DNA of 39,374 nucleotides from Actinomadura montaniterrae. Its GTDB lineage: Bacteria > Actinomycetota > Actinomycetes > Streptosporangiales > Streptosporangiaceae. Position numbers and translations under genes: made by a program. Positions 16,401-22,975 of this stretch are shown one piece after another. Location of the stretch: positions 1 to 39,374 of the forward strand of contig NZ_WBMR01000079.1 in the NCBI RefSeq assembly GCF_008923365.1, written 5' to 3'. Each line of letters begins with the position of its first letter. The stretch's first letter is position 1. The notes beneath the pieces were generated by a model. It saw only the letters and a list, made by a program, of their open reading frames with translations. It had not been told where the DNA came from and searched no databases.

Positions 16401-16773
16401 GGAGGTGCACACCCTGACCGAGGGCGAGCGCGCCGCCCGGCGGCTGGCGCGGTTCGAGGACGCCGCCGTCGACCCGGCGGCCGTGCTCGCGCTGGAACGG
16501 CGCGGCTGGCGGCGCGGGGAGCCCATGGACGCCGGCATCCGGCACAGCATGTACCGGGAGGTGCCCGGCGGCCTGTACGTGAACGTCCATTTGAACCCCG
16601 GGTTGGACGCCGAGATGGCCTTCTCCGGCGGGCAGCGGCTGGAGGTCATCTGGGTGGACGACCGGCCGGAGACCGGCGACTGGTATGCCGGCGAGGGGCG
16701 GCGGCCGATCGGCGACCTGGACCCGGTGACGGCCTCGGAAGTGCTGGCGGAGCTGGCCGGCGCCACGTCCTGA
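13486..16773 (+). CDS. Very large DUF4132 (MolR-like) protein
   Basis: This 1095-residue cytoplasmic protein has no signal peptide or membrane segment. Most of it is Ala/Leu/Asp-rich helical repeat-like sequence (HEAT-type; e.g. ALLAAMKRFPARALRLLQPAA). The C-terminal ~250 residues carry the DUF4132 signature (TAAEFRRLFVEHPLIWHIARRLVWVAE ... HPLELGGAVEAWSALFADYAILQPFPQLGREV). The family includes E. coli MolR/YehI and is often linked with WGR-domain proteins; the molecular function is unknown. ATG 13486 is chosen because a TACGGT box lies seven bases upstream. The following arsR gene has its own promoter, so this gene is probably monocistronic. Confidence 0.88.
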   Translation: MDDLPVSGEDALVLPDAWRRRMFPRRGGRPGPAIKVDRGAAGDVRERVRALEGKAPLDGRDDVAPELAAAAKEHLSGAVNPLGAAVVAASLIEDAGWEQAVEKLAASLADAWVTEHGLPFAACAFAELSALGWGFPGVRVVRPAEERPGRSVAATPAWRIGARLRALLAVADDGEYAEAVDGLARRRRTPTQRAAVSFLVPSRLDWVDECCAAPPDLRHEAVFLWMLHCALGSAGQVETLGTYGLAFPFMWNRSCLVTMLDGVGAAAVPLFAGAFDANEWDTDLRKLIVEMLAIVPGDEAFQALVDRADQKHVRPALLAAMKRFPARALRLLQPAATDAPHLADLLAGHVRSHPELAAEAGVVVADDGRLPDAPVDALPGPLADPPWLRDVKAAKPIVVEGLAPPAEPAMRWEPGEQEEWAKTDDRHRRPATDDWDALVEEFRSGRAYGYGFGVLTYGPVEKVRPWLAGWKPQLWEAEMWLRPVVARFGVDALPVALRIAERDPAGLADRALPFLDAGLARLMAACLAKPKRGRKTALAWFGRHGVDAVPLLVPAALGKPGPARREAEGALRLVAEKHGNDEVIKAAARAHGDDVADALRAAVMVDPLELLPKRIPVVGEWAVPETLPQIRLRGRDDALPVAAVRHLLTMLAMSKNDEVYAGVGIVREACDPESLAEFAWALFEQWRRGDAPAQDGWALAQLGWLGDDETARRLTPLIRAWPGDGGHSKAVAGLDVLAAIGTDVALMQLHGIAQKVKFKGLKARAQDKIQEVAGGLGLTSEQLGDRLVPDFGLDADGGLVLDYGPRRFVVGFDEQLRPQVSDEDGTRRKALPKPGAKDDPELAPAAYKRFAALKKDVRAVADGQIRRLEAAMAARRRWTAAEFRRLFVEHPLIWHIARRLVWVAEDGDGGDAVAFRVAEDRTFADAADDAVSLPDSARVGIPHPLELGGAVEAWSALFADYAILQPFPQLGREVHTLTEGERAARRLARFEDAAVDPAAVLALERRGWRRGEPMDAGIRHSMYREVPGGLYVNVHLNPGLDAEMAFSGGQRLEVIWVDDRPETGDWYAGEGRRPIGDLDPVTASEVLAELAGATS

Positions 16774-16776
16774 CGT

Positions 16777-16794
16777 CATATCGAGGTTCCGCGA
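16777..16794. promoter_or_regulatory. Predicted ArsR operator, site 1 (arsR promoter)
   Basis: CATATCGAGGTTCCGCGA shares 15 of 18 bases with site 2 at 17201-17218. It lies just upstream of the arsR -10 box TAGACT (16805-16810), which is ten bases before ATG 16821. Confidence 0.6.
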
Positions 16795-16820
16795 AATGTC
16801 CGGGTAGACTGCGAGGAACC

Positions 16821-17162
16821 ATGACGACGAACGCCGATCCCGCCCCGGACGTCTCGGCCGAGCTGCTGGACGTGTTCAAGGCGCTGGCCAACCCGGTGCG
16901 GCTCCAGCTCCTGCAATGGCTGCGGGAGCCGGAGCGGCACTTCCCCGTCGAGGAGGCGATCGCGGACCCGGCGGAGGTCGGCGTCTGCGTCAGCCACATC
17001 CAGGCCAAGATCGGGCTCGCGCAGTCGACGGTGTCGGCGTACATGGCGGCGCTGGAGCGCGCCGGGCTCGTCCGGTCCACGCGGGTCGGGAAGTGGACGC
17101 ACTACAAGCGGGACGAGGACCGGATCGCCTGGTTCGTCGCCGCTCTCGGCCGCTCGCTCTGA
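16821..17162 (+). CDS. ArsR-family (SmtB-like) winged-helix repressor
   Basis: This 113-residue winged helix-turn-helix protein has LDVFKALANPVRLQLLQWLRE (about 16-36), recognition helix SHIQAKIGLAQSTVSAYMAALERAGLV (about 57-83) and wing RSTRVGKWTHYKRDED. The family acts as dimeric repressors released by metals or other ligands. The only cysteine is in VGVCVSH, so a classic ELCVCDL metal site is absent; release may be by another ligand. It has its own TAGACT -10 box and GAGGAA site. Identical operator-like sequences in its own promoter and in that of the next gene suggest it controls both. Confidence 0.9.
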   Translation: MTTNADPAPDVSAELLDVFKALANPVRLQLLQWLREPERHFPVEEAIADPAEVGVCVSHIQAKIGLAQSTVSAYMAALERAGLVRSTRVGKWTHYKRDEDRIAWFVAALGRSL

Positions 17163-17194
17163 CCTCGCCCCGCCCTCCCTCCGCGGCCCCGCGC

Positions 17195-17222
17195 TTGACT
17201 CATATCGAAATTCTGCGATACT
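17195..17222 (+). promoter_or_regulatory. Promoter of F420 oxidoreductase with embedded operator (site 2)
   Basis: TTGACT (17195-17200) and GATACT (17217-17222) are separated by 16 bases. The space is filled by CATATCGAAATTCTGCGA (17201-17218), which contains an imperfect dyad TATCGAA / TGCGATA (17203-17220). A repressor bound here would occlude RNA polymerase. Confidence 0.65.
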
Positions 17223-17253
17223 TCGAATCATCGAGATGACATCGGGAGGAACC

Positions 17254-18150
17254 ATGGGCGCGATCGGCGGGACGGACCTCGGCCGCTTCGGGATCTGGAC
17301 GTTCGACTTCGAGGACCGGCCCGCGGCCGCGATCCGCGACTCCGTCCAGGAGCTGGAGGAGCTCGGCTGGCCGGCGATCTGGATCCCGGAGCGCGACGGC
17401 CGCGAGGCCATGACGCACGCCGGGTTCCTGCTGGCGTCCACCGAGCGGATCGCGGTCGTCAACGGCATCGCGCGGATCTGGTCGCGGGGCGCGCGGTGGA
17501 CGCGGGGCGCCGCGGTGCTGCTGGCCGACGCCTACCCGGACCGCCACGTGCTCGGCCTCGGCTTCGGCGGGAAGCCCCAGCCGGGGACGACACCGCTGCG
17601 GGCGATGGGCGAGTACCTCGACGAGATGGACACGACGACCAGCGACAACCCCGCCCCGCGCTCCCCGGTGCGGCGCATCCTCGCCGCGTACGGGCCGAAG
17701 ATGCTGGAGCTGGCCCGCGACCGGGCCGCGGGCGCGCACACCTACCACGTGACGGTGCGGCACACGGCGCAGGCGCGCGAGGTGCTCGGAGAAGGCCCGT
17801 TCCTCGGCGTCGAGCAGGCGGTGCTCTTCGAGAGCGACCCGGCGCGGGCCCGCGAGATCGCGCGCGAGCACCTGCACGGCTACCTCACGGAGAAGTACAA
17901 CGTCGCCAAGTTCCTGCGGCTCGGCTACACCGAGGACGACATCGACGGCGGCCGCGGCAGCGACCGCCTCGTCGACGACCTGGTGGTGTGGGGCGACCTC
18001 GACGCGATCGCCGCGCGGCTGCACGAGCACCTCGACGCCGGCGCCGACCACGTCGGCGTCCAGGTCCTCCGCGGCGCCCCGGACGAGCCCGCCATGCCGC
18101 ACTGGCGCCGGCTCGCCGAGGCGCTCCTCCCCGAGGGGGCCCGGGCCTAG
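17254..18150 (+). CDS. LLM-class F420-dependent oxidoreductase
   Basis: This 298-residue luciferase-like (TIM-barrel) protein starts LGRFGIWTFDFEDRPAAAIRDSVQELEELGWPAIWIPE, and contains DAYPDRHVLGLGFG (about 90-103), typical of F420-dependent members, and a C-terminal GDLDAIAARLHEHLDAGADHVGVQ. Such enzymes use reduced deazaflavin F420 for hydride transfer to diverse substrates in the cytoplasm. ATG 17254 is chosen because GGGAGGA sits directly upstream; ATG 17236 is an alternative. It is shorter than many LLM proteins but matches the F420 subfamily of about 300 residues. It is likely repressed by the adjacent ArsR protein. Confidence 0.9.
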   Translation: MGAIGGTDLGRFGIWTFDFEDRPAAAIRDSVQELEELGWPAIWIPERDGREAMTHAGFLLASTERIAVVNGIARIWSRGARWTRGAAVLLADAYPDRHVLGLGFGGKPQPGTTPLRAMGEYLDEMDTTTSDNPAPRSPVRRILAAYGPKMLELARDRAAGAHTYHVTVRHTAQAREVLGEGPFLGVEQAVLFESDPARAREIAREHLHGYLTEKYNVAKFLRLGYTEDDIDGGRGSDRLVDDLVVWGDLDAIAARLHEHLDAGADHVGVQVLRGAPDEPAMPHWRRLAEALLPEGARA

Positions 18151-18157
18151 CCGGGCC
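18138..18157. terminator. Short hairpin between convergent genes
   Basis: GGCCCGG (18138-18144) pairs with CCGGGCC (18151-18157); the loop contains the stop codon of the F420 oxidoreductase gene. The convergent hydrolase gene ends at 18166. Confidence 0.35.
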
Positions 18158-18165
18158 GGTGGAGG

Positions 18166-18981
18166 TCAGGACTTGAAGAACTCGAGCAGGTCGTCGTTCA
18201 GCCGGTCCTTGTGGCTGACGAACAGGCCGTGCCCGGCGGCGGGGTACTCCTTGTAGACGGCGCCGGGCACCAGCGCGGCGGTGCGGCGGCCGGTGATCTC
18301 CACGGGCGCGGAGAAGTCGGCGTCGCCGTGGATCACCAGGGCCGGCACGGTGATGTTCCGCAGCGCCTCGCGGTTGTCGGCGTGGTAGATCGTCTTCTGC
18401 ACCTCCAGGACGGCCCAGTGCGTGGCGTCCAGGCACATCCGGATCATCCAGTCGATGGTGGCCGGGTGGACGTCGTTGCCGAGCTGGGTGGCGAAGAACA
18501 GCTGCGACTGCATGGCGAGCCACTTGGGGCGGTCCGCGCGGATCATCGCGATCATCCCGTCGAACAGCTCCTGCGGGATCCCCTCCGGGTTGTCGCCGGT
18601 CAGCCGCAGGTACGGCAGGATCGCGGAGACGAACGCGACCCGCTGGACGCGGTCCTCGCCGTGCCGGGCGAGGTAGCGGGCGATCTCGGTGCCGCCCGTC
18701 GAGTGCCCGACCAGGATGACGTCGCGCAGGTCGAGGTGCTCCAGGAACGCGGCGAGGTCGTCGGCGAGCGAGTCGATGTCGTACCCGCCCGACGGGCGGT
18801 CCGACCGGCCGTGCCCGCGCCGGTCGAAGGTCAGGCACCGGTAGCCGCGCTCGGCGAAGAACGGGATCTGGTACTCCCACATCCCGGTGTTGAGCATGGC
18901 GCTGTTGACGAAGACGACCGGGCGGCCCTCCCCGTACTCCTCGTAGGAGAGGCGGGTCCCGTCGTGGGTCTCGAAGAACAT
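18166..18981 (-). CDS. Alpha/beta hydrolase
   Basis: This 271-residue alpha/beta hydrolase has the nucleophile elbow GHSTGG with Ser94, acid Asp220 or Asp222 (VIHGDADFSAP) and His251 (AAGHGLF). FDRRGHGRSDRP (52-63) and the overall length match the chloroperoxidase/esterase-like group, which hydrolyses esters or, in some members, shows perhydrolase activity. The usual oxyanion HG motif after the first strand is replaced by VNSAML. ATG 18981 is chosen because AAGGAG lies five bases upstream; the frame extends to 19014. It lies between the convergent F420 oxidoreductase and the divergent aspartokinase gene. Confidence 0.92.
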   Translation of the reverse strand: MFFETHDGTRLSYEEYGEGRPVVFVNSAMLNTGMWEYQIPFFAERGYRCLTFDRRGHGRSDRPSGGYDIDSLADDLAAFLEHLDLRDVILVGHSTGGTEIARYLARHGEDRVQRVAFVSAILPYLRLTGDNPEGIPQELFDGMIAMIRADRPKWLAMQSQLFFATQLGNDVHPATIDWMIRMCLDATHWAVLEVQKTIYHADNREALRNITVPALVIHGDADFSAPVEITGRRTAALVPGAVYKEYPAAGHGLFVSHKDRLNDDLLEFFKS

Positions 18982-19125
18982 CTCGGCTCCTTGGCTCGGC
19001 GTCGAGACGATCATGGCGGCCGGGGGCCGCGCCGGTCGATGACGTCGGAGGTAATGCCCCCGGTTACATGTGGCCGCGAGGGGCGTGCGCAGTTACCTGC
19101 TCGTAATCCACCGGCGCGGCCTCGG

Positions 19126-19131
19126 TAGACT
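19126..19131 (+). promoter_or_regulatory. -10 box of aspartokinase gene
   Basis: TAGACT, 43 bases upstream of GTG 19175; the expected -35 position is not consensus. Confidence 0.35.
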
Positions 19132-19174
19132 CTTCGGTCAGTACGCCTGACCCCGATCCGAGGAGCGCCCACCC

Positions 19175-20449
19175 GTGGCTCTTGTCGTGCAGAAGTACGG
19201 TGGCTCCTCCGTCGCCGACGCCGAGTGCGTCAAGCGGGTCGCCCAGCGCATCATCGCGACGAAGAAGGCGGGGAACGACGTCGTCGTCGTGGTCTCCGCC
19301 ATGGGCGACACGACGGATGATCTCATCGACATGGCCAAGCAGGTCAGCCCCCTCCCGCCGGCCCGCGAGCTGGACATGCTGCTCACCGCGGGCGAGCGGA
19401 TGTCGATGGCCCTGCTGGCCATGGCCATCGCGAACCTGGGCCACGAGGCCCGCTCGTTCACCGGCTCCCAGGCGGGGGTCATCACCGACGGCACGCACGG
19501 CAAAGCCAAGATCATCGACGTGACGCCGGGCCGGATCCGCAGCGCGCTCGACGAGAACGCGGTCTGCATCGTCGCCGGTTTCCAGGGCGTCTCGCAGGGC
19601 ACCAAGGACATCACCACGCTCGGCCGCGGCGGTTCCGACACCACGGCGGTCGCGCTGGCCGCGGCGCTGGACGCCGACGTCTGCGAGATCTACTCCGACG
19701 TCGACGGGGTCTTCACCGCCGACCCGCGCATCGTCCCGCAGGCCCGCAAGATCCCGAAGATCTCCTACGAGGAGATGCTGGAGATGGCGGCGACCGGCGC
19801 GAAGATCCTGCATCTGCGCTGCGTGGAGTACGCGCGCCGGTACAACATCCCGATCCACGTGCGGTCCTCGTTCTCCCAGAAGGAGGGGACGTGGGTCGTC
19901 GACAGCAGCGAGATCGAAGGACAGGACATGGAGCAGGCGATCATCTCCGGGGTCGCGCACGACCGGAGCGAGGCCAAGATCACCGTGGTCGGGGTGCCCG
20001 ACAAGGTCGGTGAGGCCGCGACGATCTTCACGGTGCTGTCCGAGGCCGAGATCAACATCGACATGATCGTGCAGAACGTGTCGGCGGCGTCCACCGGCCG
20101 CACCGACATCTCCTTCACGCTGCCGGCCAGCGACGGGCAGTCCGCGCTGACCGCGCTGAACAAGCTGAAGGAGCGGATCGGGTTCGAGTCGCTGCGCTAC
20201 GACGACCGGATCGGCAAGGTGTCGCTGATCGGCGCCGGGATGCGCTCGCACCCGGGCGTCACCGCGACGTTCTTCGCCGCGATCGCCGACGCCGGGGTGA
20301 ACATCGAGATGATCTCCACCTCGGAGATCCGGATCTCCGTCGTGGTCGCCCAGGACGACGTGGACACCGCGGTCGCCGCCGCGCACCACGCGTTCGACCT
20401 CGACGTCGACCAGGTCGAGGCGGTCGTCTACGGCGGCACCGGCCGCTGA
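19175..20449 (+). CDS. ask: Aspartate kinase (alpha subunit)
   Basis: This 424-residue enzyme phosphorylates aspartate, the first committed step to lysine, threonine, methionine and diaminopimelate. Kinase motifs include KYGGSS (7-12), TTLGRGGSDTTA and YSDVDGVFTADPR. Two ACT domains follow: VVGVPDKVGEAATIFTVLSEAEINIDM (from about 270) and IGAGMRSHPGVTATFFAAIADAGVNIEM (from about 351), the usual sites of concerted Lys/Thr feedback. GTG 19175 gives the family N terminus MALVVQKYGG. An internal start for a separate beta subunit is present. A strong terminator follows, so asd downstream is transcribed separately. Confidence 0.96.
   Translation: MALVVQKYGGSSVADAECVKRVAQRIIATKKAGNDVVVVVSAMGDTTDDLIDMAKQVSPLPPARELDMLLTAGERMSMALLAMAIANLGHEARSFTGSQAGVITDGTHGKAKIIDVTPGRIRSALDENAVCIVAGFQGVSQGTKDITTLGRGGSDTTAVALAAALDADVCEIYSDVDGVFTADPRIVPQARKIPKISYEEMLEMAATGAKILHLRCVEYARRYNIPIHVRSSFSQKEGTWVVDSSEIEGQDMEQAIISGVAHDRSEAKITVVGVPDKVGEAATIFTVLSEAEINIDMIVQNVSAASTGRTDISFTLPASDGQSALTALNKLKERIGFESLRYDDRIGKVSLIGAGMRSHPGVTATFFAAIADAGVNIEMISTSEIRISVVVAQDDVDTAVAAAHHAFDLDVDQVEAVVYGGTGR
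19928..20449 (+). CDS. ask: Aspartate kinase beta subunit (internal in-frame start)
   Basis: In C. glutamicum and relatives, ask encodes an alpha2-beta2 enzyme in which beta is translated from an internal start just before the ACT domains. Here ATG 19928 (codon 252, MEQAIISGVAHDRSEAK) sits at the equivalent place and is preceded by AAGGA with six-base spacing, giving a 173-residue product consisting of both ACT domains. The ribosome site is visible; actual use is inferred. Confidence 0.6.
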   Translation: MEQAIISGVAHDRSEAKITVVGVPDKVGEAATIFTVLSEAEINIDMIVQNVSAASTGRTDISFTLPASDGQSALTALNKLKERIGFESLRYDDRIGKVSLIGAGMRSHPGVTATFFAAIADAGVNIEMISTSEIRISVVVAQDDVDTAVAAAHHAFDLDVDQVEAVVYGGTGR

Positions 20450-20470
20450 CGCCGCCCTTCGACGCCCGGC

Positions 20471-20508
20471 CGCGGGCCGCACGGGACGACCTTCCCGTGC
20501 GGCCCGCG
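20471..20508 (+). terminator. Strong hairpin terminator after aspartokinase
   Basis: A perfect 16-bp stem (20471-20486 with 20493-20508) with the loop CGACCT starts 21 bases after the stop; it is followed by CCGCGTTTCC. Confidence 0.8.
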
Positions 20509-20550
20509 CCGCGTTTCCGGGACGTGCCGCCGTCCGGCCCGTGCCGCCGT

Positions 20551-20606
20551 CATGGCGCGCGGCGCCGATATGGGGCGTGTGGCGCAAATGCGGGCGCCGC
20601 GCCATG
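20551..20606. promoter_or_regulatory. Long imperfect inverted repeat upstream of asd
   Basis: CATGGCGCGCGGCGCC (20551-20566) and GGCGCCGCGCCATG (20593-20606) are inverted copies differing by a two-base insertion, flanking a 26-base centre. It could be an operator or a leader stem-loop. Confidence 0.45.
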
Positions 20607-20694
20607 GCACGCTCTTCCGGGAACCGGCCGCAGCCCGCGGAAGTTCACTAGTGCGGGGGCGCGCGCAGCGGACGGACCCGACCGACGAGGGGTG

Positions 20695-21795
20695 ATGGCG
20701 ACCATGGGCTCGACCGCCGGGCCGAGGGCCGGACGCGACGGGCGGCGGGCGCCCACCCTGGCCGTGGTCGGCGCGACCGGCGCCGTCGGCGCCGTGATGC
20801 TGGACCTGCTGTCCACCCGCCGGGACGCGTACGGGGAGATCCGGCTCGCGGCCTCGCCCCGGTCGGCGGGCCGCACGCTCCGGGTGCGCGGCGAGGACAC
20901 CGAGGTCGCCGCGCTCGCCCCCGAGGTGTTCGACGGCGCCGACATCGCGATGTTCGCGGTGCCCGCCGCCGTCGCCGCCGAATGGGCACCGGCCGCCGTG
21001 GCGCGCGGCGCCGTCGCCGTGGACGGGTCCCCGGCGTTCCGCACGGCGCCGGACGTCCCGCTGATCGTCCCCGAGGTGAACCCGGGCCTGGTCCGGGACC
21101 GCCCGCGCGGCGTCCTCGCGGGCCCCGGCTGCACCACCCTGTCGATGATCGTGGCGCTCGGCGCGCTGCACGAGCGGTACGGGCTGCGGGAGCTGGTCGT
21201 CGCGTCGTACCAGGCCGCGTCCGGCGCGGGCCGCGAGGGCGCCGACACCCTGTACGCGCAGCTGGAGAAGGTCGGCGGCGACCGGGCGCTCGGCCACCGC
21301 GCCGGCGACGTCCGCGGCGTCGTCGGCGACCTCGGCCCGTTCCCGGCGCCGCTCGCGCTCAACGTCGTCCCGTGGACGGGCGACCCCGGCGAGGACGGCT
21401 GGGGCTCGGAGGAGCTGAGCATCCGGGACGAGTGCCGCAAGGTCCTCGGCCTGCCGGAGCTGAAGGTCAGCGCGACCTGCGTGCGGGTCCCGGTCGTCAC
21501 CGCGCACTCCGTCGCCGTCCACGCCGTCTTCGGCGAGCGCGTCGACCAGCGCGAGGCGCAGGACGTGCTGGCCCGCTCGCCCGGCGTCGTGCTGTGCGAC
21601 AACCCCGAGATGCTGGAGTTCCCCACCCCGTCCGACGCCGTCGGCACCGACCCGACGTGGGCGGGGCGGGTCCGCCGCTCCCTCGACGACCCGCGCGCCC
21701 TCGACCTGTTCCTGTGCGGCGACAACCTGCGCAAGGGCGCCGCGCTCAACACCGCCCAGATCGCCGAGCTCGTCGCCGCCGACCTCACCCCGTAG
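20695..21795 (+). CDS. asd: Aspartate-semialdehyde dehydrogenase (divergent type)
   Basis: This 366-residue enzyme reduces aspartyl phosphate to aspartate semialdehyde. It has the NADP-binding VVGATGAVGAVML (24-36), the active-site cysteine Cys146 in AGPGCTTLSM, and YQAASGAGREG corresponding to the family's YQAVSGAG motif. The usual NPNC preceding the cysteine is GPGC here, and SSAWR is SPAFR, so this is a divergent branch; a second, canonical asd elsewhere is possible. Starts at 20692 (GTG), 20695 and 20704 are all feasible; 20695 follows GAGGGG. Position after ask fits the pathway. Its end overlaps the convergent SnoaL-like gene by 11 bases. Confidence 0.87.
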   Translation: MATMGSTAGPRAGRDGRRAPTLAVVGATGAVGAVMLDLLSTRRDAYGEIRLAASPRSAGRTLRVRGEDTEVAALAPEVFDGADIAMFAVPAAVAAEWAPAAVARGAVAVDGSPAFRTAPDVPLIVPEVNPGLVRDRPRGVLAGPGCTTLSMIVALGALHERYGLRELVVASYQAASGAGREGADTLYAQLEKVGGDRALGHRAGDVRGVVGDLGPFPAPLALNVVPWTGDPGEDGWGSEELSIRDECRKVLGLPELKVSATCVRVPVVTAHSVAVHAVFGERVDQREAQDVLARSPGVVLCDNPEMLEFPTPSDAVGTDPTWAGRVRRSLDDPRALDLFLCGDNLRKGAALNTAQIAELVAADLTP

Positions 21796-22213
21796 CGGCC
21801 CCCAGCGCGTCGAGCACGGCGGCCGTGTCCAGGTAGAACGGCCGGAACTCGCGGACGAGCCCGTCCCGCACCGTGATCCACTGCAGGACGGACGTCTCCA
21901 GCTCGCGGCCGGTCGCGCGGGCCCGGAAGGCGCAGCGGTTGAGGACCGCGACCCGCGCGCCGTCGACGGCGCGGTGCTGCTCCAGGAACGCCAGGCCCGT
22001 CCACGCCTCGCTCATCGCGGCCATGAACCGCTCCATCCCGTCGTGCCCGCGCCACGTCCCGCCGTAGGGCAGGCTCGCGGCCTGGTGCATCACGACATCC
22101 GGTGCCAGGTGGGCCGCCATCCCGGAGAAGTCGGCCTTGCCGGGGCCGCCCGCGGCCAGGTAGTCCGCCTCGGCGGCGTAGAAGCGCTCCAGCGCGTCCC
22201 ATGCGTCGGTCAT
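21785..22213 (-). CDS. Nuclear transport factor 2 / SnoaL-like protein
   Basis: This 142-residue cone-shaped alpha+beta-barrel-type protein has the features of the SnoaL-like family: an N-terminal helix WDALERFYAAEADYLAAGG, YGGTWRGHDGMERFMAAMSEAW and a C-terminal WITVRDGLVREFRPFYLDTAAVLDALG. The family includes polyketide cyclases, small isomerases and many proteins of unknown role. Asp39 and the late Arg/Phe-rich strand could line the pocket. ATG 22213 is chosen because the frame further upstream is only chance coding. It is divergent from the TetR gene at 22307, which may regulate it. Confidence 0.85.
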   Translation of the reverse strand: MTDAWDALERFYAAEADYLAAGGPGKADFSGMAAHLAPDVVMHQAASLPYGGTWRGHDGMERFMAAMSEAWTGLAFLEQHRAVDGARVAVLNRCAFRARATGRELETSVLQWITVRDGLVREFRPFYLDTAAVLDALGAATG

Positions 22214-22293
22214 GGCGGGGGAACACCGGCGGGGCCGCGCCGGTTGCGGCCGGGCGGGGATCGCGGCGACTGCGGGACGTCCGATCGGGGCCG

Positions 22294-22299
22294 TAGGGT
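22294..22299 (+). promoter_or_regulatory. -10 box of TetR gene (leaderless)
   Basis: TAGGGT lies seven bases before GTG 22307. Confidence 0.45.
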
Positions 22300-22306
22300 G
22301 GCATGC

Positions 22307-22975
22307 GTGACCGAGACGAAGGCGGTGAAGTCCGAGCAGACCCGGGCCCTGATCGTCCAGACCGCGCTGCGGCTGTTCCGCGAGCGCGGCTACGAGGCGA
22401 CGACGATGCGCGCGATCGCCAAGGAGGCCGGGGTCTCGGTCGGCAACGCCTACTACTACTACGGGTCCAAGGAAGAACTGATCCAGGCGTACTACGACGA
22501 GCTGCAGGACGAGCACCTCGCCGCGTGCCGCGCCGTCCTCGACGCCGAGACCGAGTTCGCGCCCCGCCTCCTCGGCGTCCTGAAGGCCCGCGTCGACACG
22601 ATGGTCCCCTACCACGAGTTCGCCGGGAAGTTCTTCAAGTTCGCCGCCGAGCCCACCAGCCCGCTCAACCCGTTCAGCGCCGAGTCCGGCCCCGCCCGCG
22701 ACTCCGCGGTCGCGATCTACCGGGAGGTCGTCGAGGGCTCGGACCTCAAGATCGACAAGGAGTTCCGCAAGGAGCTGCCCGAGCTGCTGTGGATCTACTC
22801 GATGGGCATCGTCCTGTACTGGGTTCACGACAGCTCCCCCGGCTGCCGCAAGACGTACCTGCTCGTCGAGCGGACCGTCCCGCTCGTGAACCGGATGGTG
22901 TCGATGTCGCGGCTGCCCGGCTTCAAGTCCGTCACCCGGGAGCTCGTCGGCATCATCCGCGAGGTCCGCGCCTAG
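22307..22975 (+). CDS. TetR-family transcriptional regulator
   Basis: This 222-residue regulator has a canonical TetR helix-turn-helix at about 10-57 (RALIVQTALRLFRERGYEATT, then MRAIAKEAGVSVGNAYYYYG). The longer C-terminal domain (FKFAAEPTSPLNPFSAESGPARDSAVAIYREVVEG) resembles TetR_C domains of actinobacterial regulators of lipid metabolism or efflux. GTG 22307 is supported by a -10 box seven bases upstream. Its stop TAG shares the tetranucleotide CTAG (22972-22975) with the stop codon of the convergent secreted peptidase gene. The nearest likely target is the divergent SnoaL-like gene. Confidence 0.92.
   Translation: MTETKAVKSEQTRALIVQTALRLFRERGYEATTMRAIAKEAGVSVGNAYYYYGSKEELIQAYYDELQDEHLAACRAVLDAETEFAPRLLGVLKARVDTMVPYHEFAGKFFKFAAEPTSPLNPFSAESGPARDSAVAIYREVVEGSDLKIDKEFRKELPELLWIYSMGIVLYWVHDSSPGCRKTYLLVERTVPLVNRMVSMSRLPGFKSVTRELVGIIREVRA

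Noticed and set aside
14551..16779. A 742-codon minus-strand open frame antisense to the DUF4132 gene
   Set aside because: Composition and position are those of an antisense shadow of a high-GC coding gene.
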